Source: Paenibacillus sp. G2S3 (lineage in GTDB: Bacteria > Bacillota > Bacilli > Paenibacillales > Paenibacillaceae). From it: a stretch of DNA of 64,000 nucleotides. Shown here in pieces: positions 39,773 to 48,777 of this stretch (position 1 is the first letter of the stretch; every line of letters starts with the position of its first letter). The notes beneath the pieces are model-generated. The model saw only the letters and a program-made list of their open reading frames with translations, ran no database searches and was not told the DNA's origin. Both the position numbers and the translations under genes were made by a program. Location of the stretch: NCBI RefSeq assembly GCF_030123105.1, contig NZ_CP126095.1, positions 868,001-932,000 of the forward strand, read 5' to 3'.

Positions 39773-39960
39773 GCAATAGGTGCCAATTATGAATGTTTCG
39801 GAGATACAATCATAGATTGGTTAAATGGAAAGCGGGTGTGAATCCCGCGCGGTCCCGCCGCTGTGAAAGAGGAATCCTTGCAAGGTACCACTGGGAAACT
39901 GGGAAGGTAGCAAGGGTGATGATACTTGAGCCAGAATATCTGCCTGTTTCTGATACACCA
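39773..39960 (+). ncRNA. Cobalamin (B12) riboswitch aptamer
   Basis: The conserved core GCGGTCCCGCCGCTGTGA (39849-39866), the preceding AAAGCGGGTGTGAATCCCGC arm, CCACTGGGAAACTGGGAAGG, GGTGATGA, and the B12 box GAGCCAGAATATCTGCCTG (39928-39946) occur in the right order and spacing. The family binds adenosyl- or other cobalamins and turns off B12 synthesis or uptake genes. Here it lies in a 480-nt leader of the surface-protein/ECF operon and is followed by an antiterminator/terminator pair. An open frame crossing it is not a gene. Confidence 0.93.
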
Positions 39961-39980
39961 TTAAACTCTACGAGCGATAG

Positions 39981-40063
39981 AGAGGTGTTTGATATAGTAT
40001 ATGCCTGCTATTGTTGCGGTTCACTATCTTAAACCTCTTGACGTTATGTTGAGTGGTTTTTTT
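39981..40063 (+). terminator. Riboswitch expression platform: antiterminator and terminator
   Basis: Terminator: AACCTCTTGAC (40032-40042) pairs with GTTGAGTGGTT (40048-40058), followed by T7. A competing stem joins AGAGGTGTTTGATATAGT (39981-39998) to ACTATCTTAAACCTCT (40023-40038), which uses part of the terminator's left arm. The two cannot form together, so B12 binding likely favours the terminator and ends transcription. Confidence 0.8.
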
Positions 40064-40139
40064 GTAGTGTTAAAAATATAAGAAAGTATAAGTTTAGCAT
40101 CTATACTCTATGTCTTATATTTCTCGCTAAACGCATACC

Positions 40140-40153
40140 GTCCTTATAAGGAC
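40140..40153 (+). other. Perfect 14-bp palindrome in the operon leader
   Basis: GTCCTTATAAGGAC lies between the riboswitch terminator and the first gene, with GTTTAGC/GCTAAAC (around 40091 and 40126) forming another stem just upstream. It may be a structural part of the 5' leader or a protein-binding site. The 40064-40225 stretch holds no gene. Confidence 0.4.
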
Positions 40154-40225
40154 GCCGAGGGCGTTATGCTTGGAAAGTTTATTCTGTTTTTTAACATAGG
40201 AAGAGAAGGGAAGGGTTATGGAAAC

Positions 40226-43200
40226 ATGAAGAAAAATAAGTTTTTAGCTTGGTTACTTATTGTAGCAGTATTTATCACGACGTTCTCTACAAGTATAATC
40301 CCGGCTCATGCGAATGAAGCAATTGCTGATAGTGCAGTTGTAAGAACAGAGGTTGATCAAGCTCTACTAGAGCAGATTAATGCGCTAGTACAAGAGCCAG
40401 ATACAGAGAAGCCTACTATTTCAATAGAAGGTATACAAGATAAACAGGAAGTATCCAGTAAAGATGTAAGCTTCAAAGTAGTGGTTACAGACAATGTTTA
40501 TAAAGACATTATACCAGTAGTAAAGCTGAACCAAGTCGTTCTGACAGCTACTAATGGTGAGTACAAAGCATCTCTAAACCCAGGTAGTAACGTAATCGCA
40601 GTAACAGCTATAGATGGCGCAGGAAACAAAGCAGATAATGTAACCTATCAGGTTACTTATAAAATCACTGCTAAAGAACAGTTAGATAAAAGCTTGGCCT
40701 ACATCGTTAACACCGTAAAGAATCCGTCATTTGGAACAGGTAGCGGAGAATGGTCGATTCTTTCTCTAGCACGTGCGAACTACAAGGTTCCTAACGGTTA
40801 TTACAATCTCTATTACAACAATGTAGCAACGCGAATAGCAACGATAATTAAGGATGGAAAACTCGACGCTAATAAAAGCACAGAGAATTCCAGAGCAATT
40901 CTAGGACTGACCTCTATCGGAAAAGATATCACGAATGTTGCAGGTCATGATCTAAGAAATGCACTCGCTGATTATCAATATATTCAGAAGCAAGGGAACA
41001 ACGGTCCCATATTTGCTCTGATTGCACTAGATAGTCATAACTATGACATTCCAGTATTATTCCCTGATCCTGATGAGAAGGGAGTAATATATCAAAGCAC
41101 AAGAGAAAACCTGGTTCAGTACATCTTAGATAGAGAAGTTAAAAAAGGTGCAGCAGATGCCGGGGGCTGGGCTTTAGGTGTAACCAAAGCCGACGTCGAT
41201 ATGACCGGGATGGCGATGCAAGCACTTGCGCCTTATTACGCAAAGGATTCTAATGTAAAAGCTGCCGTGGATCGGGCGATTACATGGTTATCGAGTGTAC
41301 AAAATGCTCAAGGTGGATTTACAAGCTGGGGAAGCACAAGCAGTGAGAGCATCGCACAGGTTGTTGTTGCCTTAACTGGCGTAGGTGTAGACCCGCACAG
41401 TGACCCTAGGTTTATTAAAGAAGGAAATTCACTTATAGATGCTTTACTTAGCTTCTCTGGGCCGGATGGTGGATTCAAGCATATTCTCACCGGAAAAGTA
41501 GACGCTATGGCTACGGATCAAGGTACATATGCACTCGTATCCTATGATCGTCTGATCAATAATAGCAACCGTCTCTATGACATGAATGATGTTCAATTAG
41601 AGCAGCCGGAAGTGCCGACTTCAGATGTAGCCAAGCTACATTTGGATAAGAGCCTTGCCTATCTTGTTAAAACCGTAACGAATCCGACCTATTTCGGAGA
41701 GTGGTCCATTCTTTCTTTAGCACGTGCAAACTACGATGTGCCTAATGGTTATTATGATCTCTATTACAACAATATAGCTACGAAAGTAGCAGCCTTAATA
41801 AAGGATGGAAAACTCGATACTACTGTAAGTACAGAGTATTCCAGATTGATTTTAGGACTTACCTCTATTGGAAAAGATATCACTAATGTCGCGGGGTATG
41901 ATCTGAGAAAAACGCTTGCTGATTATCAATACATTCAGAAGCAAGGAAATAATGGTCCTATATTTGCTCTGATTGCGCTAGATAGTCATAACTATGATAT
42001 TCCCGTAGCGCCAGCAGGTAAAGTTCAAACCACAAGAGAAAACCTGATTCAGTATATTTTAGATAATGAGATTAAAAAGGGTACAGTAGAAGCCGGTGGT
42101 TGGGCATTAGGTACGGCGAAAGCCGATGTCGATATGACTGCTATGGCAATACAAGCACTTGCACCTTATTACGCAAAGGATTCTAATGTAAAAGCTGCCG
42201 TAGATCGGGCCATTCTATGGTTATCAATTAATCAAAATAATGATGGTAGTTATACAAGCTGGGGAAGCACAAGTAGTGAAAGCATCTCGCAAGTTATTGT
42301 TGCTTTAACTAGCGTAGGTGTAAACCCAGACAATGATGTTAGGTTTATCAAGAATGGCAAGTCCCTTATTGATGCATTACTTGCCTTTGCTGCACCTGAT
42401 GGTGGATTTAAGCACACCTTAACAGGATCAGTAAATGGAATGGCTACGGATCAAGGTACGTATGCACTCGTATCTTATGATCGTCTGCTTAAGGATAGTA
42501 ACCGTCTCTTTGATATGAATGATGTGAAATTGGAACAACCAGAAGGACCGGGACCTGGGCAACCAGAGGGTCCAAAAGAACTTCCTTTACCGTCTGGTGA
42601 TAACCCAAAAGTTGATATCCCAAATGACTCTCAAGATTATATCGTTCCGATCAGCACAGGAGATAGCAACAAGGAAATAACGGTAGTTATTCCTAAAGAC
42701 CAACAATCGAAAGTTAGTGTTAGTTTACCTAGTAACAGCGACCTTCCTCAGATAGAGGCTACCAAAGGTGACGTATCTGTAGTCATTCCTAAGGGTGCAA
42801 AAGTTACCAGTGGAGATGCCTCAGCGATTGAACTGATGTCACCTTTAACAGGCACAGAAGCTGCACTAAAAGATAGTCTGAATCAGATTATTTCCCAGGA
42901 TAAGAAGCTGGAGAGCATTATTCAAGCGTTTTCCATGGGTGGCAGCGCAAGAGTAGAATTTAGTCAATTTATAACATTAACCTTTAAGGACCTTAAAGGA
43001 AAAGATGCAGCTTATATTCAAGAGGGTACACCTCATGCGATTCAAAAATTTGCAAGTGATGACTTAGGCATTGCGAGCGGCAAGTCTGAGTATGCCTTTG
43101 ATAGTGGAAATGACTTAATCGTAAAAACCAATCACTTCACTGATTACATTGCGTACACATCCAGTGTAGTTCAGACACCTGGTGGCGACGGTGGTAGTGG

Positions 43201-45202
43201 CAATGGTGAAGGAAATGGCGGTGGCAATGGTGGAGGAACTACTCCATCGAAGCAATATGTAACCCTATCCGTGGATAAGCTTACGATTAAGAAGGGATAC
43301 GTTGTTCCATCTGTACAGGTAGAGCTACAATCTGGTGACACAGTGTGGTCTTTATTCGAAAGAGTACTAGATAGCCGCGGTATCGACTATAGATATTCTT
43401 GGAACAGTACATTTGGAAGTGTGTATGTTGAATCCATAGCTGGTGATGGAGAATTTGACCATGGTAGCGGTAGTGGCTGGATGTATAATGTGAACGGAGT
43501 TTATCCTAATTATGGTGCATCTTCATATAACCTAAGTGCCGGGGATAGAATTCAGTGGCGTTATACTACGAATTTGGGTGTGGATCTAAATGCACCGATA
43601 CCAACAGCGAGTCCGACTCCAAAACCAACACCTAAACCTAGCGGTACTCCTGCTCCGGGTGATGTAACTATTCCGGAAGGTAACGGTAATCCGACAGCGA
43701 GTCCATCTCCAACAGCGACTCCTAATGATATCAAGCAAGTGTATAAAGACGCCGATAAGATCTCATCATGGGCGTTCTCAGCGATTGAAACAGCTACAGT
43801 AAAAGGGTACATCCAAGGTAACAATGGTCAGGTGAATCCGAAGGATTACATTACAAAAGCAGAATTTACTAAGATCCTAGTATCAGCATTGGAACTGGAT
43901 ACCAAGAGTGACAAAGGCATTACCTATAAGGATGTAGCTCTGGGAGATTGGTTCTATCCATATGTGAATGCTGCTCATAAAGCAGGGTTAATTACAGGCT
44001 TTAATAATGAATTTAAGCCAAATGACAAGATTACTCGCGAGCAAATGGCAGCCATAATCGTCAGAGCATTATCAATCCCGGCTACGAAGCCAGGGACAGC
44101 CATTAAAGATATCAATACCGCGTCCGCGTGGGCAAAAGCAGATGTGGAAACCATTGTTGCCACCGGACTTATGTTAGGCGATAATAATCAGTTTAAGCCT
44201 AAAGAGCTTGTAACTAGAGAAATGGCAGCTGTGGTAGCTACTAGAACCCATGATTATAAGAGTGGCGACAAAGCAGTTAGTCCATATATTCAAAACACAG
44301 CAGCCTTTTTGCAAAAAACAGTAACAAACCCGGTCATCGCCTCGGTTGGCGGGGATTGGACAGTGTTTGGGCTGGCACGTTCTGGTGTGAAGGTTCCAGA
44401 TAGTTATTACGCTAAGTACTATGCGAATGTAGAAGCAACCCTTAAAGAAAAAGCTGGGAAGCTGCATAGCGTAAAATATACGGAATATGATAGAGTTATT
44501 TTGGCATTAACTTCAATCGGTAAAAATATTGATAAAGTGGCGGGTTATAACCTACTGGAACCGCTCGCGGATTTTGATACTGTAATCAAGCAAGGTATTA
44601 ATGGACCTGTGTTTGCCTTGATTGCACTGGATAGTAATCATTACGACATTCCAGTGGTTAAGGATGTTAAGACGCAGACAACAAGAGAGATGCTCATTGA
44701 TTACATTTTGGGCAGAGAGATCAACGGTGGCGGATGGGCACTAGGCAGTAATGCTACTGCGGCCGATCCGGATATCACTGGGATGGTTATTCAAAGCTTG
44801 ACCCCTTATTACAAAACGAATGCCAAAGTAACGGCTGCTGTGGATCGTGGAATTGCTTGGTTATCCAAAACGCAAACAGCAGACGGAGGTTATGCAAGCT
44901 GGGAGTCTACGAACTCCGAAAGCATTGCTCAGGTGATCGTAGCTTTAGCTGGCCTTGGTATAGATCCGCATAAGGATTCCAGATTCATTAAAAATGGCCG
45001 ATCAGCGGTAGATGCGTTGCTTGGCTTTGCTGCACCTGAAGGTGGCTTCTATCACGTGAAGCAGGGTGGAGTAGGTAACGGGGGCGCGAAACCCGGAGAA
45101 GTAGATCTTATGGCTACGGATCAAGCGATGTATGCAACGGTCGCTTATGATCGGCTGGTTAAGGGTCAGACGAGTCTTTATGACATGAAAGACGTTAAAT
45201 AG
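40226..45202 (+). CDS. Surface transcobalamin-like protein: three toroid domains, DUF4430, SLH anchors
   Basis: A 1658-residue exported protein; the ATG at 40226 begins a clear signal peptide (cleaved after AHA, about residue 29), and the upstream in-frame ATG at 40166 would spoil it. Order: Ig-like domain (59-152); toroid 1 (152-457); toroid 2 (470-769); beta domain (789-982); Gly-rich linker; DUF4430 (1007-1122, GSGWMYNVNGVYPNYG); Pro/Thr linker; three SLH domains (1170-1345); toroid 3 (1352-1658). Each toroid is the size of a transcobalamin alpha domain, with NNGPIFALIALDSHNYDIP and GGWALG..DVDMTGMAMQALAPYY; the latter resembles the animal B12-binding-protein signature around VDT. DUF4430 is like the transcobalamin C-terminal domain. 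Under riboswitch control and followed by an ECF importer, it probably captures B12 at the cell wall. Confidence 0.88.
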   Translation: MKKNKFLAWLLIVAVFITTFSTSIIPAHANEAIADSAVVRTEVDQALLEQINALVQEPDTEKPTISIEGIQDKQEVSSKDVSFKVVVTDNVYKDIIPVVKLNQVVLTATNGEYKASLNPGSNVIAVTAIDGAGNKADNVTYQVTYKITAKEQLDKSLAYIVNTVKNPSFGTGSGEWSILSLARANYKVPNGYYNLYYNNVATRIATIIKDGKLDANKSTENSRAILGLTSIGKDITNVAGHDLRNALADYQYIQKQGNNGPIFALIALDSHNYDIPVLFPDPDEKGVIYQSTRENLVQYILDREVKKGAADAGGWALGVTKADVDMTGMAMQALAPYYAKDSNVKAAVDRAITWLSSVQNAQGGFTSWGSTSSESIAQVVVALTGVGVDPHSDPRFIKEGNSLIDALLSFSGPDGGFKHILTGKVDAMATDQGTYALVSYDRLINNSNRLYDMNDVQLEQPEVPTSDVAKLHLDKSLAYLVKTVTNPTYFGEWSILSLARANYDVPNGYYDLYYNNIATKVAALIKDGKLDTTVSTEYSRLILGLTSIGKDITNVAGYDLRKTLADYQYIQKQGNNGPIFALIALDSHNYDIPVAPAGKVQTTRENLIQYILDNEIKKGTVEAGGWALGTAKADVDMTAMAIQALAPYYAKDSNVKAAVDRAILWLSINQNNDGSYTSWGSTSSESISQVIVALTSVGVNPDNDVRFIKNGKSLIDALLAFAAPDGGFKHTLTGSVNGMATDQGTYALVSYDRLLKDSNRLFDMNDVKLEQPEGPGPGQPEGPKELPLPSGDNPKVDIPNDSQDYIVPISTGDSNKEITVVIPKDQQSKVSVSLPSNSDLPQIEATKGDVSVVIPKGAKVTSGDASAIELMSPLTGTEAALKDSLNQIISQDKKLESIIQAFSMGGSARVEFSQFITLTFKDLKGKDAAYIQEGTPHAIQKFASDDLGIASGKSEYAFDSGNDLIVKTNHFTDYIAYTSSVVQTPGGDGGSGNGEGNGGGNGGGTTPSKQYVTLSVDKLTIKKGYVVPSVQVELQSGDTVWSLFERVLDSRGIDYRYSWNSTFGSVYVESIAGDGEFDHGSGSGWMYNVNGVYPNYGASSYNLSAGDRIQWRYTTNLGVDLNAPIPTASPTPKPTPKPSGTPAPGDVTIPEGNGNPTASPSPTATPNDIKQVYKDADKISSWAFSAIETATVKGYIQGNNGQVNPKDYITKAEFTKILVSALELDTKSDKGITYKDVALGDWFYPYVNAAHKAGLITGFNNEFKPNDKITREQMAAIIVRALSIPATKPGTAIKDINTASAWAKADVETIVATGLMLGDNNQFKPKELVTREMAAVVATRTHDYKSGDKAVSPYIQNTAAFLQKTVTNPVIASVGGDWTVFGLARSGVKVPDSYYAKYYANVEATLKEKAGKLHSVKYTEYDRVILALTSIGKNIDKVAGYNLLEPLADFDTVIKQGINGPVFALIALDSNHYDIPVVKDVKTQTTREMLIDYILGREINGGGWALGSNATAADPDITGMVIQSLTPYYKTNAKVTAAVDRGIAWLSKTQTADGGYASWESTNSESIAQVIVALAGLGIDPHKDSRFIKNGRSAVDALLGFAAPEGGFYHVKQGGVGNGGAKPGEVDLMATDQAMYATVAYDRLVKGQTSLYDMKDVK
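40679..42530 (+). repeat. Tandem internal duplication (toroids 1 and 2)
   Basis: The segment at about 40679-41596 is repeated at 41635-42530 with high DNA identity. For example, a stretch of about 45 nt ending in CTGCCGTGGATCGGGC in copy 1 recurs nearly unchanged in copy 2 (around 41230 and 42160). Toroid 3 (44278-45199) matches at protein level but much less at DNA level, so the 1/2 duplication is more recent. Confidence 0.85.
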
Positions 45203-45218
45203 AACTTTATTTAAAGAG

Positions 45219-45256
45219 ATAAGCAAGGGTAGCATGTATACCCTTGCTTATTATTT
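45219..45256 (+). terminator. Intraoperon terminator-like hairpin
   Basis: ATAAGCAAGGGTA (45219-45231) and TACCCTTGCTTAT (45239-45251) form a perfect 13-bp stem followed by TATTT. It lies between the surface-protein gene and the rest of the operon. The short U-tract suggests partial termination, so the surface protein would be made in excess of the transporter. Confidence 0.7.
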
Positions 45257-45275
45257 AAGGTGGGGAACTTAAGAA

Positions 45276-46244
45276 ATGAATAAGAAAAAATGGCTAACAG
45301 CGATACTAATTATTGGTGTGTTGGCGATTGCCTTCTTTTGGGGCGGGAATTATCAGAAGAGCCCGAACAAGGTTGCAAGTAACAATGTTGAATCTCAAGT
45401 TGTAGAATCAGCCAATACGGCTTCCAATCAGAATGTTGATGTAGAGCCTACAACCTCAAGTGATGCAGAGACAACGGAGATAGCTCCTACAGCTACACCT
45501 GATGAAACAGCTAAGCCTGTTGAAACGGTAAAACCAACAGAAGAGGTAACGCCAACCGAAACTGCGGTAACAGAGGTTGAAAAGCCGACCGCAACACCTA
45601 AATCGGATACACAGGCACAACCGACCGCAACACCGAAAGCGGCTAAAACATCCGTGCCGGAAACGAAAGCGACGGCAAAACCAGTAACCAAACCGGATTC
45701 AAAAGTAGCGACAACAGAAACCAAGCAGGAACCGAAAAAGGATAAATTCCTTACCGATCCAGTGCCGAGCGGGAAACCTAAGCCCGTGGAATGGCAAGAT
45801 GCAACGGTAGATAAGAAGAAGCAATTAACGGCTACTTTGTCTGTGTCGGCAGCAACGATTTTAGATAATATGGATATTTTCAATAAGGATAAGGTTGAAG
45901 TATTGCCTGCAGATGGTATCATTTATAAAGCGCAGAAGGTAACCTTTTATGAAGGGGAGTCTGTGTTTGATGTTTTGCTAAGAGAGATGAAGAAGAATAA
46001 AATCCATATGGAATTCAGCATGACCCCGATCTATAACAGTAATTATATTGAAGGCATAAATAATCTGTATGAATTTGATGCTGGAGAGCTCAGTGGATGG
46101 ATGTACAAAGTAAATGGCTGGTTCCCTAACTATGGCAGCAGTCGTTATGTGCTTAAGGACGGCGATGTCGTTGAATGGGTATACACCTGTGATTTAGGTC
46201 GAGATGTAGGTGGTTATGTAGCCACAGGAGGAGCACAGAAATAA
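45276..46244 (+). CDS. Membrane-anchored DUF4430 protein
   Basis: A 322-residue protein. A single N-terminal membrane helix (residues 6-23, no lipobox) is followed by a long Thr/Pro/Glu/Lys-rich linker (about 30-165) that could cross the cell wall, then a DUF4430 domain (185-315). The domain carries VTFYEGESVFDVLLREM, LSGWMYKVNGWFPNYGSSRY and GDVVEWVYTCDLGRD. It has no toroid, unlike its upstream neighbour. In this operon it may receive B12 from the wall-bound protein and hand it to the ECF transporter. The stop overlaps the start of the T-component gene (TAATG). Confidence 0.88.
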   Translation: MNKKKWLTAILIIGVLAIAFFWGGNYQKSPNKVASNNVESQVVESANTASNQNVDVEPTTSSDAETTEIAPTATPDETAKPVETVKPTEEVTPTETAVTEVEKPTATPKSDTQAQPTATPKAAKTSVPETKATAKPVTKPDSKVATTETKQEPKKDKFLTDPVPSGKPKPVEWQDATVDKKKQLTATLSVSAATILDNMDIFNKDKVEVLPADGIIYKAQKVTFYEGESVFDVLLREMKKNKIHMEFSMTPIYNSNYIEGINNLYEFDAGELSGWMYKVNGWFPNYGSSRYVLKDGDVVEWVYTCDLGRDVGGYVATGGAQK

Positions 46245-47134
46245 TGAAGGATAGCTTTTCTACCTTTCATCCGTTTGTGAATTTTCTTTATTTTGTTGTT
46301 GTGTTGTTATTTAGCATGGTGTTCATGCATCCCATATTTCAGGTGATTGCCCTTATCAGTGCAGTGGTCTACTCCTTTATGTTAAAAGGCAAGAAAGCCG
46401 TTCGATTTAATCTGCTGTACATGGTTCCGTTTCTACTATTTATGGCGATTATGAACCCTGTTTTTAATCATCAAGGGGTAACGATCTTGTTCTATTTGCA
46501 CAATGGAAATCCCATTACGAAGGAATCCATTCTTTATGGCATAGCAGCGGCGTGCATGTTTGTGACGGTAATCATATGGTTCTCCTGTTATAACGTTGTG
46601 ATGACCTCGGATAAGTTTATTTATATATTCGGAAAAATACTGCCGGCACTGTCGTTGATTTTTTCGATGGTGCTTCGTTTTGTTCCTAGATATTTAGCGC
46701 AAATCAAGGTAATTTCGAATGCTCAAAAATGTATTGGCCGGGATGTCACGCAGGGAAATCTCCTCGCGCGAGCGCGGAATGGGATTACGATCCTATCGAT
46801 AATGACCACCTGGGCCCTGGAAAATGCGATTGAGACGGCGGATTCCATGAAGTCAAGAGGATATGGATTGCCTGGACGTACAAGCTTTTCGATCTTCCGT
46901 CTAGATGCCCGGGACAAAGTAGCCCTTTTGATCATGACAGGCTTAATTACGATGGTAGCCGTCGGCGCAGCGATGGGTGAGAACACGATGAGATATTATC
47001 CGTCGATTAAAGCGAGCGCAATTACACCTTTTAGTATCCTTGTATATATCGCTTATTTTGCGCTATGTATGATCCCTGTGCTCATCAATATGGTGGAGGC
47101 AATGAAATGGAAATCTATCGAATCGAAGAACTAA
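46244..47134 (+). CDS. ecfT: ECF transporter transmembrane (T) component, CbiQ/EcfT family
   Basis: A 296-residue protein with five to six membrane helices. The cytoplasmic coupling region contains ENAIETADSMKSRGYG and related Arg-Gly motifs that join EcfT to the ATPases. It couples ATP hydrolysis to toppling of the S component. Overlaps on both sides (TAATG with the DUF4430 gene, 28 bp with the ATPase gene) show a tightly coupled operon. Confidence 0.9.
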   Translation: MKDSFSTFHPFVNFLYFVVVLLFSMVFMHPIFQVIALISAVVYSFMLKGKKAVRFNLLYMVPFLLFMAIMNPVFNHQGVTILFYLHNGNPITKESILYGIAAACMFVTVIIWFSCYNVVMTSDKFIYIFGKILPALSLIFSMVLRFVPRYLAQIKVISNAQKCIGRDVTQGNLLARARNGITILSIMTTWALENAIETADSMKSRGYGLPGRTSFSIFRLDARDKVALLIMTGLITMVAVGAAMGENTMRYYPSIKASAITPFSILVYIAYFALCMIPVLINMVEAMKWKSIESKN

Positions 47135-48777
47135 GCTTTGCTTTTCCTGAACAAGAGCAGATGGCTCTTTCGAATATTAATCTTACGATTGCAAGCGGAG
47201 ACTTTGTTACTGTTTGTGGAAAGTCAGGCTGCGGCAAAAGTACCTTACTAAGACAACTGAAAACAATCCTAACCCCACATGGCAAACGCCAAGGGGCGAT
47301 TTATTATAAGGGTCAACCTGTAGAGGAGATCGATCAACGGACACAAGCAGCGGAAATCGGTTATGTACTCCAAAGTCCGGACAATCAAATTGTGACAGAC
47401 AAGGTGTGGCATGAGCTGGCTTTTGGTCTTGAAAGCTTAGGTTATGACAATTCTACGATTCGTTTGCGCGTGGCTGAGATGGCGAGCTTTTTCGGAATTC
47501 AGACCTGGTTCCATAAAAGTGTGACTGAGCTATCGGGTGGCCAGAAGCAGCTACTCAATTTAGCGGCGATTATGGCTATGCATCCCTCGGTTCTAATCCT
47601 TGATGAGCCTACCTCTCAGTTAGATCCTATCGCGGCTTCCGATTTTTTGGAGACGGTTAAAAAGATTAATCGCGAGCTTGGAACAACCGTTATCATGACC
47701 GAGCATCGTCTAGAGGATGTTCTTCCGCTTACAGATCGGCTGATTGTGCTGAATGAGGGCATCGTGATTGCTGATGATACCCCGCAAAGGGTTGGAGAAG
47801 CTCTAAGCAAGCTGAACCATCCGATGTTTCTGTCCATGCCCTCACCGATGCAAATTTACGCAGGCGTAGAGAATGACTTAGCATGGCCTGTTACAGTAAA
47901 GGAAGGACGCCAATGGTTGGATGCTTTTCTAGAGGATAAGACACCTGCAACGATCGCGGAATCTCCGCCAAGCACGAAAGAGGACGGCCCAGTAGTCATA
48001 AAGTTCAAGGATGTATGGTTTAAATATGATAAGCACGGACCGGATATTATTAAAGATTTGTCCTTTGAAGTGAAGCAGGGACAGTTCTATTGCATTGTTG
48101 GTGGAAACGGAACGGGCAAGACATCGACGCTGTCGCTAATGAGCGGCATTCTTCAGCCCTATAGAGGCAAAGTTCAAATTGGCGGGAACAACCCTGCGAA
48201 GATGAATGCCAAAGAACTGTTTACTAACAATCTGGGCATCCTCCCGCAAAATCCGCAAACCTTATTTGTGAAGAAAACAGTCGAGTTAGATTTATACGAA
48301 ATGTTATCCCAGCTCCCTTTAACGAAGGAAGAAAAGACGGCTAAAGTTGAGGCCGTGGTTAAGTTCGCAGAACTGGAACATCTTCTCTCCATGCATCCGT
48401 ATGATCTTAGCGGGGGAGAACAGCAGCGGGCGGCGCTGGCTAAGGTGCTTTTGTTAGAACCAAAGATTCTGCTGCTGGATGAACCGACTAAAGGATTGGA
48501 TGGACCTTTTAAGGAGAAACTCGCTTTATTCCTACAGAAGCTTATTGCCGATGGTGTTACCATCGTAATGGTCTCGCATGATGTTGAATTCTGTGCCAAA
48601 TACGCGGAAGTTTGCGCGATGTTCTTTGATGGAAGTATCATCACTACGAATGAAGCCCAGAAGTTTTTTGCGGGAAACAGCTTCTATACGACTGCCGCCA
48701 ACCGTATGGCGCGTCATGTATGGAGCGAGGGAGTAACGATAGAGGGTGTGATTGCTTTATGTCAACGAAGCAGGTAA
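47107..48777 (+). CDS. ECF transporter ATPase, fused A-A' subunits
   Basis: A 556-residue protein with two complete ABC ATPase domains in one chain. The first has Walker A CGKSGCGKST (near residue 40), LSGGQKQL and LILDEPTSQLD; the second has GGNGTGKTS (near 333), LSGGEQQR and LLLDEPTKGLD. An ATG at 47065 is less likely; GGTGGAGG precedes the ATG at 47107. Most Bacillota ECF systems encode A and A' separately and share them among S components; a fused, operon-dedicated pair indicates a group I (dedicated) transporter. It overlaps ecfT and the S-component gene. Confidence 0.92.
   Translation: MEIYRIEELSFAFPEQEQMALSNINLTIASGDFVTVCGKSGCGKSTLLRQLKTILTPHGKRQGAIYYKGQPVEEIDQRTQAAEIGYVLQSPDNQIVTDKVWHELAFGLESLGYDNSTIRLRVAEMASFFGIQTWFHKSVTELSGGQKQLLNLAAIMAMHPSVLILDEPTSQLDPIAASDFLETVKKINRELGTTVIMTEHRLEDVLPLTDRLIVLNEGIVIADDTPQRVGEALSKLNHPMFLSMPSPMQIYAGVENDLAWPVTVKEGRQWLDAFLEDKTPATIAESPPSTKEDGPVVIKFKDVWFKYDKHGPDIIKDLSFEVKQGQFYCIVGGNGTGKTSTLSLMSGILQPYRGKVQIGGNNPAKMNAKELFTNNLGILPQNPQTLFVKKTVELDLYEMLSQLPLTKEEKTAKVEAVVKFAELEHLLSMHPYDLSGGEQQRAALAKVLLLEPKILLLDEPTKGLDGPFKEKLALFLQKLIADGVTIVMVSHDVEFCAKYAEVCAMFFDGSIITTNEAQKFFAGNSFYTTAANRMARHVWSEGVTIEGVIALCQRSR

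Noticed and set aside
39793..40032. 79-codon open frame on the plus strand
   Set aside because: It runs through the cobalamin riboswitch core, B12 box and antiterminator arm; it has no ribosome site and its translation resembles no protein.
40166..40225. Upstream ATG of the toroid/SLH protein
   Set aside because: It would place 20 residues before a clear signal peptide; the ATG at 40226 gives a normal export signal.
40679..45202. CRISPR or tandem noncoding repeat
   Set aside because: The repeats are about 900 bp long, in frame and code for protein domains.
45428..45922. 164-codon minus-strand frame
   Set aside because: It is antisense to the Thr/Pro/Glu linker of the DUF4430 protein; its Val/Ser/Gly-rich translation is a composition shadow.
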